A stretch of DNA of 12,660 nucleotides, from assembly GCA_026770585.1 (NCBI GenBank), contig MU646472.1:407487-420146 (forward strand), in the 5' to 3' direction. This document shows, in pieces, positions 1 through 6,352 of the stretch. The DNA comes from Baffinella frigidus. Lineage: Eukaryota > Cryptophyceae > Cryptomonadales > Baffinellaceae. The notes under the pieces were generated by a model. It saw nothing but the letters and a program-made list of their open reading frames with translations, made no database searches and was not told where the DNA came from. How positions within the stretch are numbered: the stretch's first letter is position 1; the number at the start of each line of letters is the position of its first letter. The position numbers were made by a program, and so were the translations under genes.

Positions 1-175
1 CGAGATTTCAAGATTTCAGACTTCAAAAAGGTTTTAAAGGACGTAAAACGTTTTAAAACACACCGTTTCAAATCTCATGGTACAAATGAAGTCTCGAAGT
101 CTCGAAGTCTCGAAATCGAAACCGCGACAAGTCCTACCGGAATAGCTCTACCATGTGGCAGAATGGACAGTCAAC
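1..175. other. AT-rich leader with short AAGTCTCG tandem
   Basis: No gene is seen. The stretch holds TTTTAAA-rich sequence (about 28-60) and about three tandem copies of the 8-mer AAGTCTCG at 89-114. The same octamer core recurs in the perfect palindrome at 368-391. Sequence from about 150 to 180, read on the minus strand, resembles the flank of the dispersed repeat at 3837-3870, so this may be the outer part of that repeat. Confidence 0.5.
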
Positions 176-181
176 TTGACT

Positions 182-300
182 GGGTAGTTAGGCATACGGC
201 ATTGCCTAGGACCTCCTACCGTAGGCTGAGGGATCCTAGGACCAAAAAGTCTCGGCATACGGTAGGAGGTCCTAGGCAATCCCGTAGGCCTGGCTACCCC
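182..300 (-). mobile_element. Foldback/MITE family F1, copy 1 (core only)
   Basis: This 119-bp segment is an imperfect palindrome: both ends read GGGTAG..AGGC..TACGG..ATTGCCTAGGA and the arms meet near 240. It is the reverse complement of 3329-3448, with about seven mismatches by eye, so it is a dispersed element and not a chance hairpin. No open frame lies inside, as expected of a non-autonomous element. The outer ends seen in copy 2 (TAGGGTAAC / GTTAGCCTA) are missing or changed here. It interrupts a dispersed 22-bp motif: GTCAAC lies just left (about 171-176) and CGAGTGAGGCAGAG just right (309-322), and these are contiguous elsewhere on the other strand. Confidence 0.75.
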
Positions 301-308
301 ATTTCGCC

Positions 309-365
309 TCGAGTGAGGCAGAGCAAGACCTTGATAGCCTAGGGTCTCAGTCTTCCCCGATCTCT
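309..365 (-). repeat. Dispersed repeat, inverted partner of 2557-2612
   Basis: The reverse complement of this segment matches 2557-2612 almost base for base: GATCGGGGAAGACT, then GAGACCCTAGGCTATCAAGG, then TCTTGCTCTGCCTCACTCG. The two copies face each other across about 2.2 kb. The end with GCTCTGCCTCACTCGGGTTG is also present at 3837 and 8599. Confidence 0.75.
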
Positions 366-367
366 TT

Positions 368-391
368 CTCCCAAGTCTCGAGACTTGGGAG
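368..391. repeat. 24-bp perfect palindrome
   Basis: Every base of 368-379 pairs with 380-391, with no spacer; the half-site is CTCCCAAGTCTC. It lies just inside the dispersed repeat at 309-365 and starts a region of ~100-bp repeat units. It could be an extruding cruciform, a transposon end or a protein-binding site; nothing else in the sequence decides this. Confidence 0.75.
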
Positions 392-475
392 GAACCTGAG
401 GCAACGGGTTGAAAAGGATATCTATGTCATCAATTGCGTGTTCCAGTAAATCTCTTCCTGTGGCGAGTCTGACAG

Positions 476-648
476 CAACGCAAGAGTGGAGGGCAGAGTG
501 CCGTGTAGGGAAAATAGCCAGATCTGGCTATTTTCAAATGTTCATAAGTCAACATTCTCCCCAGAGAAAAATCGAAATTTCGGGAAGTTGATACAAAGTC
601 CGTGTGAACTGACTAGTTTTCCCAGGTCTGTGTTACACTCTTGCGTGG
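476..648 (+). mobile_element. MITE-like family F2, copy 1
   Basis: The terminal inverted repeats are CAACGCAAGAGTG (476-488) and CACTCTTGCGTGG (636-648), with one mismatch. Weaker inverted similarity continues inward for about 30 bp. A second copy lies at 4416-4585. The element splits a ~100-bp repeat unit: CTGACAG before it and GGATGTCCCTGTGG after it are adjacent in other units. The dinucleotide AG flanks both ends (474-475 and 649-650), a possible 2-bp target duplication. It contains a 26-bp perfect palindrome at 510-535. No coding capacity is seen. Confidence 0.65.
510..535. repeat. 26-bp perfect palindrome inside F2 copy 1
   Basis: The half-site is GAAAATAGCCAGA and the centre falls between 522 and 523. 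All 13 pairs match with no spacer. The related element at 4416-4585 has a palindrome at the matching place with a different arm sequence. Confidence 0.8.
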
Positions 649-815
649 AGGGATGTCCCTGTGGCAGAATGGATGTGAGACTTTTGAGGATCCTGGGGCA
701 ATGGGCTATGTCAATTGCGTGTTTACGTAAATCTCTCCATGTACTGAATCTGAAGGGCACGCCCCTCTGGCGTTCATGTGCTAGCGTCCCTGGGTTGAGA
801 TAAACCTCGTGTGGC

Positions 816-1008
816 CCACCTCTCCACGCCACGTCGTAAGTCGGAATTTCAGCTACATGTCTTTTTTAAAAAAGTGTACCCGGATCCGAAATTTTGTATT
901 CGGATCGGACGTGGAAAGGACGAGTAGCTGCGAAATCGATGGTGGCTACGTACCATTTAGTACCGTCAAATGAAACGTTGCGTTCTGACATTCCCAGTAC
1001 TGACCTCA
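816..1008. other. Unassigned spacer with a short hairpin
   Basis: No gene or larger repeat is seen here. An imperfect hairpin lies at about 881-905, where CGGATCCGAA faces TTCGGATCGG across an 8-nt loop. Confidence 0.4.
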
Positions 1009-1079
1009 GCGTCCCTGTGTTGAGATAAATCTCTTCCTCCAGTGCATCTGAAAGGGATGCCCCCCTGGCAGGATGGACG

Positions 1080-1191
<112 letters not shown>

Positions 1192-1323
1192 ATCAGTTGA
1201 AAATGATATATATGTCATCACTGGCGTGTTGAGATACACCTCTTCCTCCAGTGAATCTGAAAGGGATGCCCCCCTGGCAGGATGGACGCGATACCTGAGA
1301 GGAACCTCGGGCAATTGAAATGG

Positions 1324-1453
<130 letters not shown>

Positions 1454-1802
1454 ATCAGTTGAAAAGGATATACATGTCATCACTGGCGTGTTCACTTAAA
1501 TCTCTTCCTGCAGTGAAACTGACAGGGGCGGCCCTGTGGCAGGATGGACGCGTTCTCGCACTTCACGGTAAATCTCTCCATGTACTGAATCTGAAAGGCA
1601 CGCCCCTCTAGCGTTCATGTGCTATCGTCCCTGTGTTGAGATAAACCTCTTCCTCCAGTGAATCTGAAAGGGATGCCCCCCAGGCAGGATGGACGGCTCT
1701 CAGCGCCCGAAACGCCCTTCGTAGCCCGTTGTGTGGCTCGGGGGGCTGATTGGCCGCGTGTTTCTCTGTGGCAGGATGGACGCGTTCTCGCACTTCACGC
1801 TC

Positions 1803-2384
1803 CATACCTCCGGGCTTTGCTTGGTGCGTCCCCCAGGCCCTCTCAGCTTTGTTTGGTGACCACCGTCTCTGCATACAACATAGGAACACGCAAGGCAGTC
1901 ACGACCGACCGTCTGGCTTCGGCGTCTGTTCACGAGCCCCCAGCCATCTCTGCTTACTGGTAGGCTCAACGTTATTAACAAATACATTATATGTTCGCTT
2001 GGTGCGTCATCCAAGCCCTCTCTGCTTTGTTTGGTGACTCACCCCAGCCATATGTGCAGCTCCACACCTCCGGCCTTCGCTTGGTGCTTCACCCAAGCCC
2101 TCTCTGCTGATACCTGAAACCATAATCCCTAAATCCGATACCCTAAACCCTCAGCCCTAAACCATCCAAGCCCTCTCTGCTTTGCTTAGTGAGTCGCCCC
2201 AGCCATCTCTGCTTCGCTTGGTGCGTCATCCAAGCCCTCTCTGCTTTGTTTGGTGACTCACCCCAGCCATATGTGCCACTCCACACCTCCGGAATTTACT
2301 TGGTCAGTCGCCCCAGCTATCTCTGCTGATACCTGAAAGCATTATCCCTAAATCCGATACCCTAAACCCTGAGCCCTAAACCCT
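1803..2384 (+). repeat. Tandem satellite-like array, ~219-bp period
   Basis: The segment CTTGGTGCGTCATCCAAGCC..CTGACTCACCCCAGCCATATGTGC recurs at about 2000-2057 and 2219-2276 (219 bp apart), with a more diverged version near 1815-1870. The following CTCCACACCTCCGG and GATACCTGAAA..ATCCCTAAATCCGATACC blocks also repeat (about 2117-2160 and 2325-2392). Short telomere-like CCCTAAACCCT runs are embedded in each unit. No protein-like frame is conserved between units. Confidence 0.7.
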
Positions 2385-2387
2385 AAG

Positions 2388-2438
2388 GTGCTGTTCGATT
2401 TCAAGGAGGCGCAAGACAACTTGTTCTCCGACGTCAAG
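2388..2438 (+). other. Exon-like segment (17 codons)
   Basis: After CCCTAAG, a 51-nt frame reads VLFDFKEAQDNLFSDVK and is followed by GTCAAAG, a possible 5' splice site. Sixteen of the 17 codons shown end in G or C or are common C/T-ending codons, unlike the surrounding A/C-rich repeat DNA. It opens AG|GTGCTG like the SVDEAF modules at 8171, 8710 and 8940 and would be phase 0 at both ends. The frame is closed by stops before 2373 and inside the GA tract near 2500. I do not recognise the peptide. Chance is a serious alternative for so short a frame. Confidence 0.25.
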
Positions 2439-2441
2439 GTC

Positions 2442-2443
<2 letters not shown>

Positions 2444-2476
<33 letters not shown>

Positions 2477-2511
2477 AAGAGAGAGCGAGAGAGAAAGAGA
2501 TAGAGCGAGAT

Positions 2512-2544
<33 letters not shown>

Positions 2545-2558
2545 GAGAGAGAGAGAGA
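2444..2558. repeat. (GA)n microsatellite
   Basis: An almost pure purine tract of GA dinucleotides spans about 115 bp, interrupted by AAAG, GCGAG and ATAGAG. It runs directly into the dispersed repeat at 2557. Confidence 0.95.
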
Positions 2559-2619
2559 TCGGGGAAGACTCATGAGACCCTAGGCTATCAAGGTCTTGCT
2601 CTGCCTCACTCGGGTTGAC
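2557..2619 (+). repeat. Dispersed repeat, inverted partner of 309-365
   Basis: It contains GATCGGGGAAGACT, CCCTAGGCTATCAAGGTCTT and GCTCTGCCTCACTCGGGTTG. The last block also occurs at 3837-3858 and 8599-8620, and inverted and interrupted at 309-322. Related sequence may continue to about 2660, where it weakly matches 3859-3895. Confidence 0.75.
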
Positions 2620-2709
2620 TGACTCTGCTTAAGTTTACATGCTGCGTGTGGCAGTGTACCTGTACCAGGATTGCCTCCGATAAGTTAGATATCGCGGGAC
2701 TCTCTTTGA

Positions 2710-2948
2710 TATTGCAGATTTGGGGACCGCGCGGATTTCACTTCTGGTCGGGGGATCTAAAAAAATCGAAAAATCGCGGAGATTTTTACGTCCATCTAAA
2801 GTTTTATGATATCTTACGCATGGATTTGATGACAAGATCGCAACCCCCACCCGTAAATTACACCTTTTCGATTCATTTTCACGTTTTTTCGTCCCCGATC
2901 CCCCGACCTGATCTCAAAAAAATCCGCGCGGTCCCGAAATCTACAATA
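2710..2948. mobile_element. MITE-like element F3 with 29-bp terminal inverted repeats
   Basis: The ends 2710-2738 and 2920-2948 are inverted repeats with 27 of 29 matches; both begin TATTG and contain GGGACCGCGCGGATTT. A second inverted block, GGTCGGGGGATC, lies at 2746-2757 and 2897-2908. The 239-bp element has no credible gene. Both ends start with TA, which fits a Tc1/mariner-type TA target duplication, but because TA is palindromic it could equally be part of the repeat. Confidence 0.7.
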
Positions 2949-3013
2949 AGTTGTACCGGAAGCTGAGAGTTGCTTTCCCGTCGAAGATCCGCCACTCAAT
3001 CGCTCAACAATAA

Positions 3014-3235
3014 GCTCTAACCTCCAAGCCCTGAACCCTGAACCCTGAACCCTAACCCCTAAACCCCAAAACCTCAACCCTAAACCCCGAACCCTAAACC
3101 CTAAACCCTAAACCCTAATCCCTAATCCCTAAATCCTAAACCCTGAACACTAAACCCTGAACCCTAAACTCTGAACCCTAAACCCTAACCCCTAAACTCT
3201 GACCCCTAAACCCCAAACCCAAAACCCTAAACCCT
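3014..3235 (+). repeat. Degenerate telomere-like tract (CCCTAAA variants)
   Basis: CCCTAAA, CCCTGAA, CCCCTAAA and CCCCAAA units follow each other for about 220 bp with many variants. The C-rich strand is the + strand, as in every similar tract in the window. It is interstitial because unique sequence and elements lie on both sides. Confidence 0.85.
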
Positions 3236-3239
3236 GCCA

Positions 3240-3308
3240 ATGGCCCATGTGCAGGTCTACACGATGGTAGGGGACGTGGACAAGTACGCACCCTCCCGCC
3301 GAAGTTAA
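3240..3308 (+). other. Short exon-like frame ending at an F1 element
   Basis: From ATG at 3240 a 22-codon frame reads MAHVQVYTMVGDVDKYAPS and ends at a TAA (3306-3308) that is part of the TTAA bordering the F1 element. Nearly all codons end in G or C, in contrast with the CCCTAAA tract just upstream. CAG at 3251-3253 could be a splice acceptor. There is no recognised family, and the frame is short enough to be chance. Confidence 0.2.
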
Positions 3309-3468
3309 TAGGGTAACTGACCAAAAATGGGGTAGCTAGGCCTACGGGATTGCCTAGGATCTCCTACCGTAGGCCGAGACTTTTTGGTCCTAGGATCCCT
3401 CGGCCTACGGTAGGATGTCCTAGACAATGCCGTATGCCTGACTACCCCATTTTCAGGCCGTTAGCCTA
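3309..3468 (+). mobile_element. Foldback/MITE family F1, copy 2 (complete)
   Basis: This 160-bp inverted-repeat element begins TAGGGTAACTG and ends ..CCGTTAGCCTA. The inner palindrome (3329-3448) is the reverse complement of copy 1. TTAA lies directly outside each end (3305-3308 and 3469-3472). This fits a TTAA target duplication as in piggyBac-like elements, or a longer palindromic terminus. It has no coding capacity. Confidence 0.8.
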
Positions 3469-3472
3469 TTAA

Positions 3473-3767
3473 AGTCCCACACGAGACTATCCACGCACTC
3501 AGGATAGATGTCGAGTATAGGCGTTTTGTGGGGAGTTGGTCACGTGTCGCCCCGAAAAGCGAGTAAGCACCCTCCCCTTTTTATTTGGCAGTCACCCCCC
3601 ACGCGACGATGGCCTGTGTATCAAACAGGTGTATTTTTGTTGAGTCTTTCTATTATTCCTGCACTTCTAAAAGTATTCTAATCCGGAATCCGGATAAGTT
3701 GACAGATTTGTGGGCGATTCAAGGCGAGTTGACTTTTAAAACAGAGGGATTTGGTGCACAGGTCATC
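3473..3767. other. Unassigned spacer
   Basis: I see no repeat, RNA or convincing gene. A 72-codon frame from 3585 runs into the tRNA-like segment and has no coding support. Confidence 0.4.
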
Positions 3768-3829
3768 GTTGCGTGGCCTTTTGGTGCCAACGAGGGCTCG
3801 TAACCTGTCCCCGAGTTCAAATCCCTCTG
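3742..3829 (+). ncRNA. Possible tRNA-derived SINE or tRNA relic
   Basis: GAGTTCAAATCC (3813-3824) matches the RNA polymerase III B-box / T-loop pattern. TGGCCTTTTGG (3774-3784) roughly matches an A box about 30 bp upstream, and GGGCTCGTAACC resembles an anticodon arm with CGT. CAGAGGGATTT at 3742 pairs perfectly with AAATCCCTCTG at 3819. A proper T-stem and a canonical variable region are missing, so this is not an intact tRNA. The dispersed GCTCTGCCTCACTCGGGTTG follows 8 bp later, which would suit a SINE body. Confidence 0.3.
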
Positions 3830-3836
3830 AAGTCTA

Positions 3837-3858
3837 GCTCTGCCTCACTCGGGTTGAC
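3837..3858 (+). repeat. Dispersed 22-bp motif
   Basis: This is a copy of GCTCTGCCTCACTCGGGTTG followed by AC, shared with 2597 and 8599. The following CGACCATTCT resembles the sequence left of the F1 insertion near 160-175 on the minus strand. Confidence 0.7.
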
Positions 3859-3899
3859 CGACCATTCTCAAGTTGACGTGCTGGGTGTTCGGTACAAAT

Positions 3900-4300
3900 T
3901 AGTCAACTTTGGAGCGGGGAAGAGCCCGGGTTCACCACATTGGTTCGCCCGAAGAGACTGAGACAGAGCTAGGAAGCAAAGGCTTTCGATTGTTTGGCCA
4001 ACCCCCGATTTGGGTCAGGGGTTTCTGGAAATCTCATCTGGGCGAGTATTTCATCGAAATACCCGGCGCTGGGGGAAGTCCGATTTCCTTAGCCTAAATC
4101 AGGTAAGAAATTAGCCTGCTAAAGCTTAGCCAATGTTTTCCTGTTTGATAGGAGATGTCGGGTATTTAAATTTATGACCCGCCGCGATTAAATCGGCAAC
4201 CCCCGACTACGCGGGACGTCTAAATGTCATCAAACGACCCAGGTCAGTTTTATTATTTGTACGGAGAATCGTTCAATTTTGGAGAGAATGCGCGGACCTA
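3900..4300. other. Unassigned region with one short shared block
   Basis: No gene is supported. The 32-bp stretch 4031-4062 (ATCTCATCTGGGCGAGTATT then a small hairpin) resembles the end of the foldback at 10755-10912, so it may be a solo end of that family. The rest looks unique. Confidence 0.4.
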
Positions 4301-4415
4301 ATTAACTGTGACTTTAGATGGACGTGCACATATGCACGCGGTTGGCCGGATAAGACATCTAGGCCTCCCTCGTAGTAGGACTAAAAAACGAAATTCTATT
4401 TTGTGGCCTGGCGTG

Positions 4416-4585
4416 CCACGCAAGATTCTTGGGCTGACTGGCTTACGAGAGAAATCGTCAAATTTGACGATTCTGAAAGTTCCTGAGTGGGCATTCTCCC
4501 CAGAGAAAAAATCGAAGATTGAGAAGTTGGTACGCATTCCGTGTGAACTGACGTGTTCTCCCAGATCTGACGGGATGTTGCGTGG
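4416..4585 (+). mobile_element. MITE-like family F2, copy 2
   Basis: It begins CCACGCAA and ends TTGCGTGG, and is 170 bp long against 173 bp for copy 1. The central part (4492-4566) is about 80% identical to 553-627, including CATTCTCCCCAGAGAAAAA and CCGTGTGAACTGAC. TG flanks both ends (4414-4415 and 4586-4587), again a possible 2-bp target duplication. A perfect palindrome lies at 4453-4472. The frame crossing it is shared with copy 1 only in part, and the copies differ by indels, so coding is not supported. Confidence 0.6.
4453..4472. repeat. 20-bp perfect palindrome inside F2 copy 2
   Basis: The half-site AATCGTCAAA pairs perfectly with 4463-4472. It occupies the same place in the element as the palindrome at 510-535, with three compensated arm differences. 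Confidence 0.8.
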
Positions 4586-4606
4586 TGGGACAGGGCCTCG
4601 CGGGAG

Positions 4607-4660
4607 CGGGTCCTGGCGTACATCCGGGATCACCAATGCAACTCCTTTTGTCGCCACCTG
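4607..4660 (+). other. Duplicated coding-like segment, copy 1
   Basis: The 54 nt read RVLAYIRDHQCNSFCRHL. Copy 2, 182 bp downstream, reads RVLAYTRELQCNSFCRHL. Of eight differences by eye, six are at third codon positions, five of them synonymous, and two are at second positions. This suggests selection on the peptide before or after duplication. The frame is open from 4571 to the stop at 4766. The longer frame from 4308 reads this DNA in another register in which the copies do not agree. I do not recognise the peptide; its Cys and His residues are conserved in both copies. Confidence 0.35.
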
Positions 4661-4675
4661 TACCTCCCCCTACCC

Positions 4676-4685
4676 CCCCCCCCCC
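4676..4685. repeat. Poly-C run
   Basis: A homopolymer C tract lies within a C-rich stretch that starts near 4662. Its exact length may be unreliable in assembly. Confidence 0.8.
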
Positions 4686-4788
4686 TCATTAATTCGACAA
4701 AATACGCCCCACCCCGTTACATTACCCGCCCTCTTTCTCAACAAACTACGCGGTCGAACTCAACGTAATACGCCCTGTTGTTCTCTAC

Positions 4789-4842
4789 CGGGTGCTGGCC
4801 TACACCCGGGAGCTCCAGTGCAACTCTTTCTGTCGCCACCTG
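4789..4842 (+). other. Duplicated coding-like segment, copy 2
   Basis: This is the partner of 4607-4660, preceded by RPVVLY in frame. The frame continues into a proline-rich end and a stop near 4880. A third, shorter echo, CAGTGCAACTCCGTCTATCG (5079-5098, QCNSVYR), lies downstream and ends at a TAG. Confidence 0.35.
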
Positions 4843-4871
4843 CACCCCCCACCCCCAATTCTAACCGGATG

Positions 4872-4988
4872 GTTTTGTTAAAGCCAACCCCCATACAAAC
4901 TGTCAACTGCAGGATCCAACACGCCAGATTGGCGCCCTCCGTGGCTATGAAGTTAACCGTTTGTGTGGGGGTTGACTTGAGCAAAATC
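4872..4988. repeat. Inverted-repeat element F4
   Basis: 4873-4908 and 4951-4988 are imperfect inverted repeats sharing TTTTG, AACCCCCAYACAAAC and TYAACT. The loop contains a small CGCCAGATTGGCG hairpin (4922-4934). The frames on both strands give mirror-image peptides here, as an inverted repeat must, so they are not evidence of a gene. Confidence 0.55.
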
Positions 4989-5010
4989 TTTTCGCTAGCA
5001 GTGACCTCTT

Positions 5011-5053
5011 TACATTGCACGCCCGAACATTCTACAAAATACGCCCGTGTACT
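5011..5053 (+). repeat. Dispersed direct repeat, copy 1
   Basis: The sequence ACATTGCACGCCCG..ATTCTACAAAATACGCC is repeated at 5300-5341. Shorter echoes occur at 4686-4704 and 4717-4771. The F5 foldback lies between the two best copies. Confidence 0.5.
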
Positions 5054-5105
5054 CGACAGAATCAGCCCTATGTTTCGACGACAGTGCAACTCCGTCTATC
5101 GCTAG

Positions 5106-5277
5106 AGCGCTTGCGGGAAAACTTGTCCGATTTCAACGAGAAATGTTTTCAGAAATTCAGAGAATTTGTACTAGAATCGTTTAGATGGACCGGTTTCATG
5201 TCACGTCCTGGTACAAATTCTCTGAATTTCTGGAAAAAAATCTCGTTGAATCGGACAAGTTTTCCCGCAAGCGCGCT
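5106..5277. mobile_element. Foldback element F5
   Basis: The arms 5106-5171 and 5211-5277 are near-perfect inverted repeats of about 66 bp, sharing TTGCGGGAAAACTTGTCCGA and CAGAAATTCAGAGAATTTGT. They enclose a 39-nt loop. The loop sequence ATCGTTTAGATGGAC recurs at 9767-9781. The structure would form a long hairpin in single-stranded DNA or RNA. Confidence 0.75.
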
Positions 5278-5299
5278 ACCTCTGCCCCCTCCCACTTCA

Positions 5300-5341
5300 T
5301 GACATTACGCGCCGCGTATTCGACAAAACACGCCGTCGTAC
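5300..5341 (+). repeat. Dispersed direct repeat, copy 2
   Basis: This is the partner of 5011-5053: ACATTACGCGCCG..ATTCGACAAAACACGCC. Confidence 0.5.
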
Positions 5342-5388
5342 ATGACATACTGACTACTGAAAAGCCGCACCACACCCTGTCCATCTAA

Positions 5389-5402
5389 TCGTTTTAAAAC
5401 GA
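5389..5402. repeat. 14-bp perfect palindrome
   Basis: TCGTTTTAAAACGA is self-complementary. It lies at the start of an A/T-rich stretch (5389-5470) with no gene seen. Confidence 0.6.
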
Positions 5403-5463
5403 ATTTGGGTTTAAAAAGAAGGTCTGGTAGTAAAAAAAAGATAAAATCATTTTAAAGCGTTTT

Positions 5464-5715
5464 TTGCTTTCAAATGTGGCCAGCCACAACTTTGATAGGT
5501 GGGAATTGGAGCCACTGGTTGTTGGAATCCAAGGTCGGTTACCGGATAGGGTTGGGTGCGGCTTTCCAGTAGGAGCCTTCGTGTTCGTGCAGTCTGACGC
5601 CACCTGTACATCCCTCACACTTCCTATTGACAAGACCCTGATCGGACGAGACCCCGGATGCAGGAAGCAGCCGCCGTTAATGGAAGCGCTCCAGATCCTC
5701 ACCTGCCGATACTAA
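5464..5715 (+). CDS. Doubtful ORF, 83 codons
   Basis: The frame from ATG 5464 to TAA 5713-5715 is the better of the readings here because its last third (GRDPGCRKQPPLMEALQIL) agrees in frame with the duplicated copy at 5781. No domain, signal peptide or membrane segment is evident and no family is recognised. The first two thirds have no independent support. It may be an unspliced exon remnant rather than a gene; CAG at 5661-5663 could be a splice acceptor. Confidence 0.2.
   Translation: MLSNVASHNFDRWELEPLVVGIQGRLPDRVGCGFPVGAFVFVQSDATCTSLTLPIDKTLIGRDPGCRKQPPLMEALQILTCRY
5641..5708 (+). repeat. 68-bp direct repeat with coding-like bias, copy 1
   Basis: It matches 5781-5848 at about 90%. In frame the peptides are RDPGCRKQPPLMEALQIL and RDPGCRELPPLMEALQML. 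Confidence 0.6.
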
Positions 5716-5780
5716 ATCAGCCGAGATCAAGATGTGCCCGGTACTGACCGGACGGGACCAGGGTGTTTTCCCGGTACTAA

Positions 5781-5876
5781 ATCGGACGAGACCCCGGATG
5801 CAGGGAGCTGCCGCCGTTAATGGAGGCGCTCCAGATGCTCAACTCCCGCTTCGGCCTCCTCCGGTACCCGAAACCC
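5781..5876 (+). other. Exon-like segment, copy 2 of the 68-bp repeat
   Basis: The frame is open from a TAA at 5778-5780 to a TAA at 5877-5879 and includes GCRELPPLMEALQMLNSRFG then LLRYPKP. GATGCAG at 5797-5803 resembles a 3' splice site. The segment runs straight into an AAACCCG tract. A third, shortened relative lies at about 6062-6090 (CTCAGCACCCGGCATCCTCC). There is no recognised family. Confidence 0.3.
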
Positions 5877-6013
5877 TAAAACCCGAAACCCGGAACCCGA
5901 AACCCGAAATCCGAAACCCGAAACCCGAAATCCGAAACCCGAAACCCGGAAACCAAAACCGGAACCCCGAAACCCGAAACCCGAAACCCGAAACCCTAAG
6001 CCCTAAACCCTGA
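5866..6013 (+). repeat. Degenerate AAACCCG tract
   Basis: The heptamer CCCGAAA and variants (CCGGAAC, TCCGAAA) repeat for about 140 bp and end as CCCTAAGCCCTAAACCC. It looks like a telomere-type repeat with a C-to-G shift. Frames through it encode ETRNPKP-type peptides that are artefacts. Confidence 0.85.
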
Positions 6014-6145
6014 CCATAAACTCCTCACTCCCTCCCTGAAACGTGGACATAAGGTGTTCAAAGAGCTCAGCACCCGGCATCCTCCGGTACTTGATGGTTT
6101 GGGGTTCAGAGTCTCGCCCCTAAACCCGAAATCCAGAACCCGAAA

Positions 6146-6217
6146 CCCTGGACGCTGAACCCTTTACGACCCTGGACGCTGAACCCTTCACGACCCTGGA
6201 CGCTGAACCCTTCACGA
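6146..6217 (+). repeat. 24-bp minisatellite, three copies
   Basis: CCCTGGACGCTGAACCCTTY then ACGA repeats exactly every 24 bp, at 6146, 6170 and 6194. Confidence 0.9.
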
Positions 6218-6224
6218 TACAGCC

Positions 6225-6352
6225 CAAACCTTAACCCCTGAACCCTGAAACCCAAACCCAAAACCCAAAACCCCAAACCCCAAACCCCAAACCCCAAATA
6301 CCAAACACCAAACCCCAAACTCCAAACTCCAAACTCCAAACCCCAAACCATA
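6225..6352 (+). repeat. Degenerate AAACCCC tract
   Basis: AAACCCC, AAACCCA and AAACTCC heptamers follow one another, C-rich on the + strand. Confidence 0.85.

Noticed and set aside
542-832. 96-codon minus-strand frame sharing SSHG and FFSGEN with 4298-4657
   Set aside because: The similarity is due to the F2 element; copies differ by indels and not by third-position changes.
3769-3835. Intact tRNA-Thr(CGT) gene
   Set aside because: A CGT-containing loop and T-loop-like TTCAAAT are present, but there is no T-stem and the variable region is about three bases short, so only a relic is possible.
4308-5105. Longest open frame (265 codons, + strand)
   Set aside because: It crosses an F2 element, a poly-C run and the F4 inverted repeat, and reads the duplicated 4607/4789 segments in a register in which the two copies do not agree. 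The composition is unlike a folded protein. It is most likely chance.
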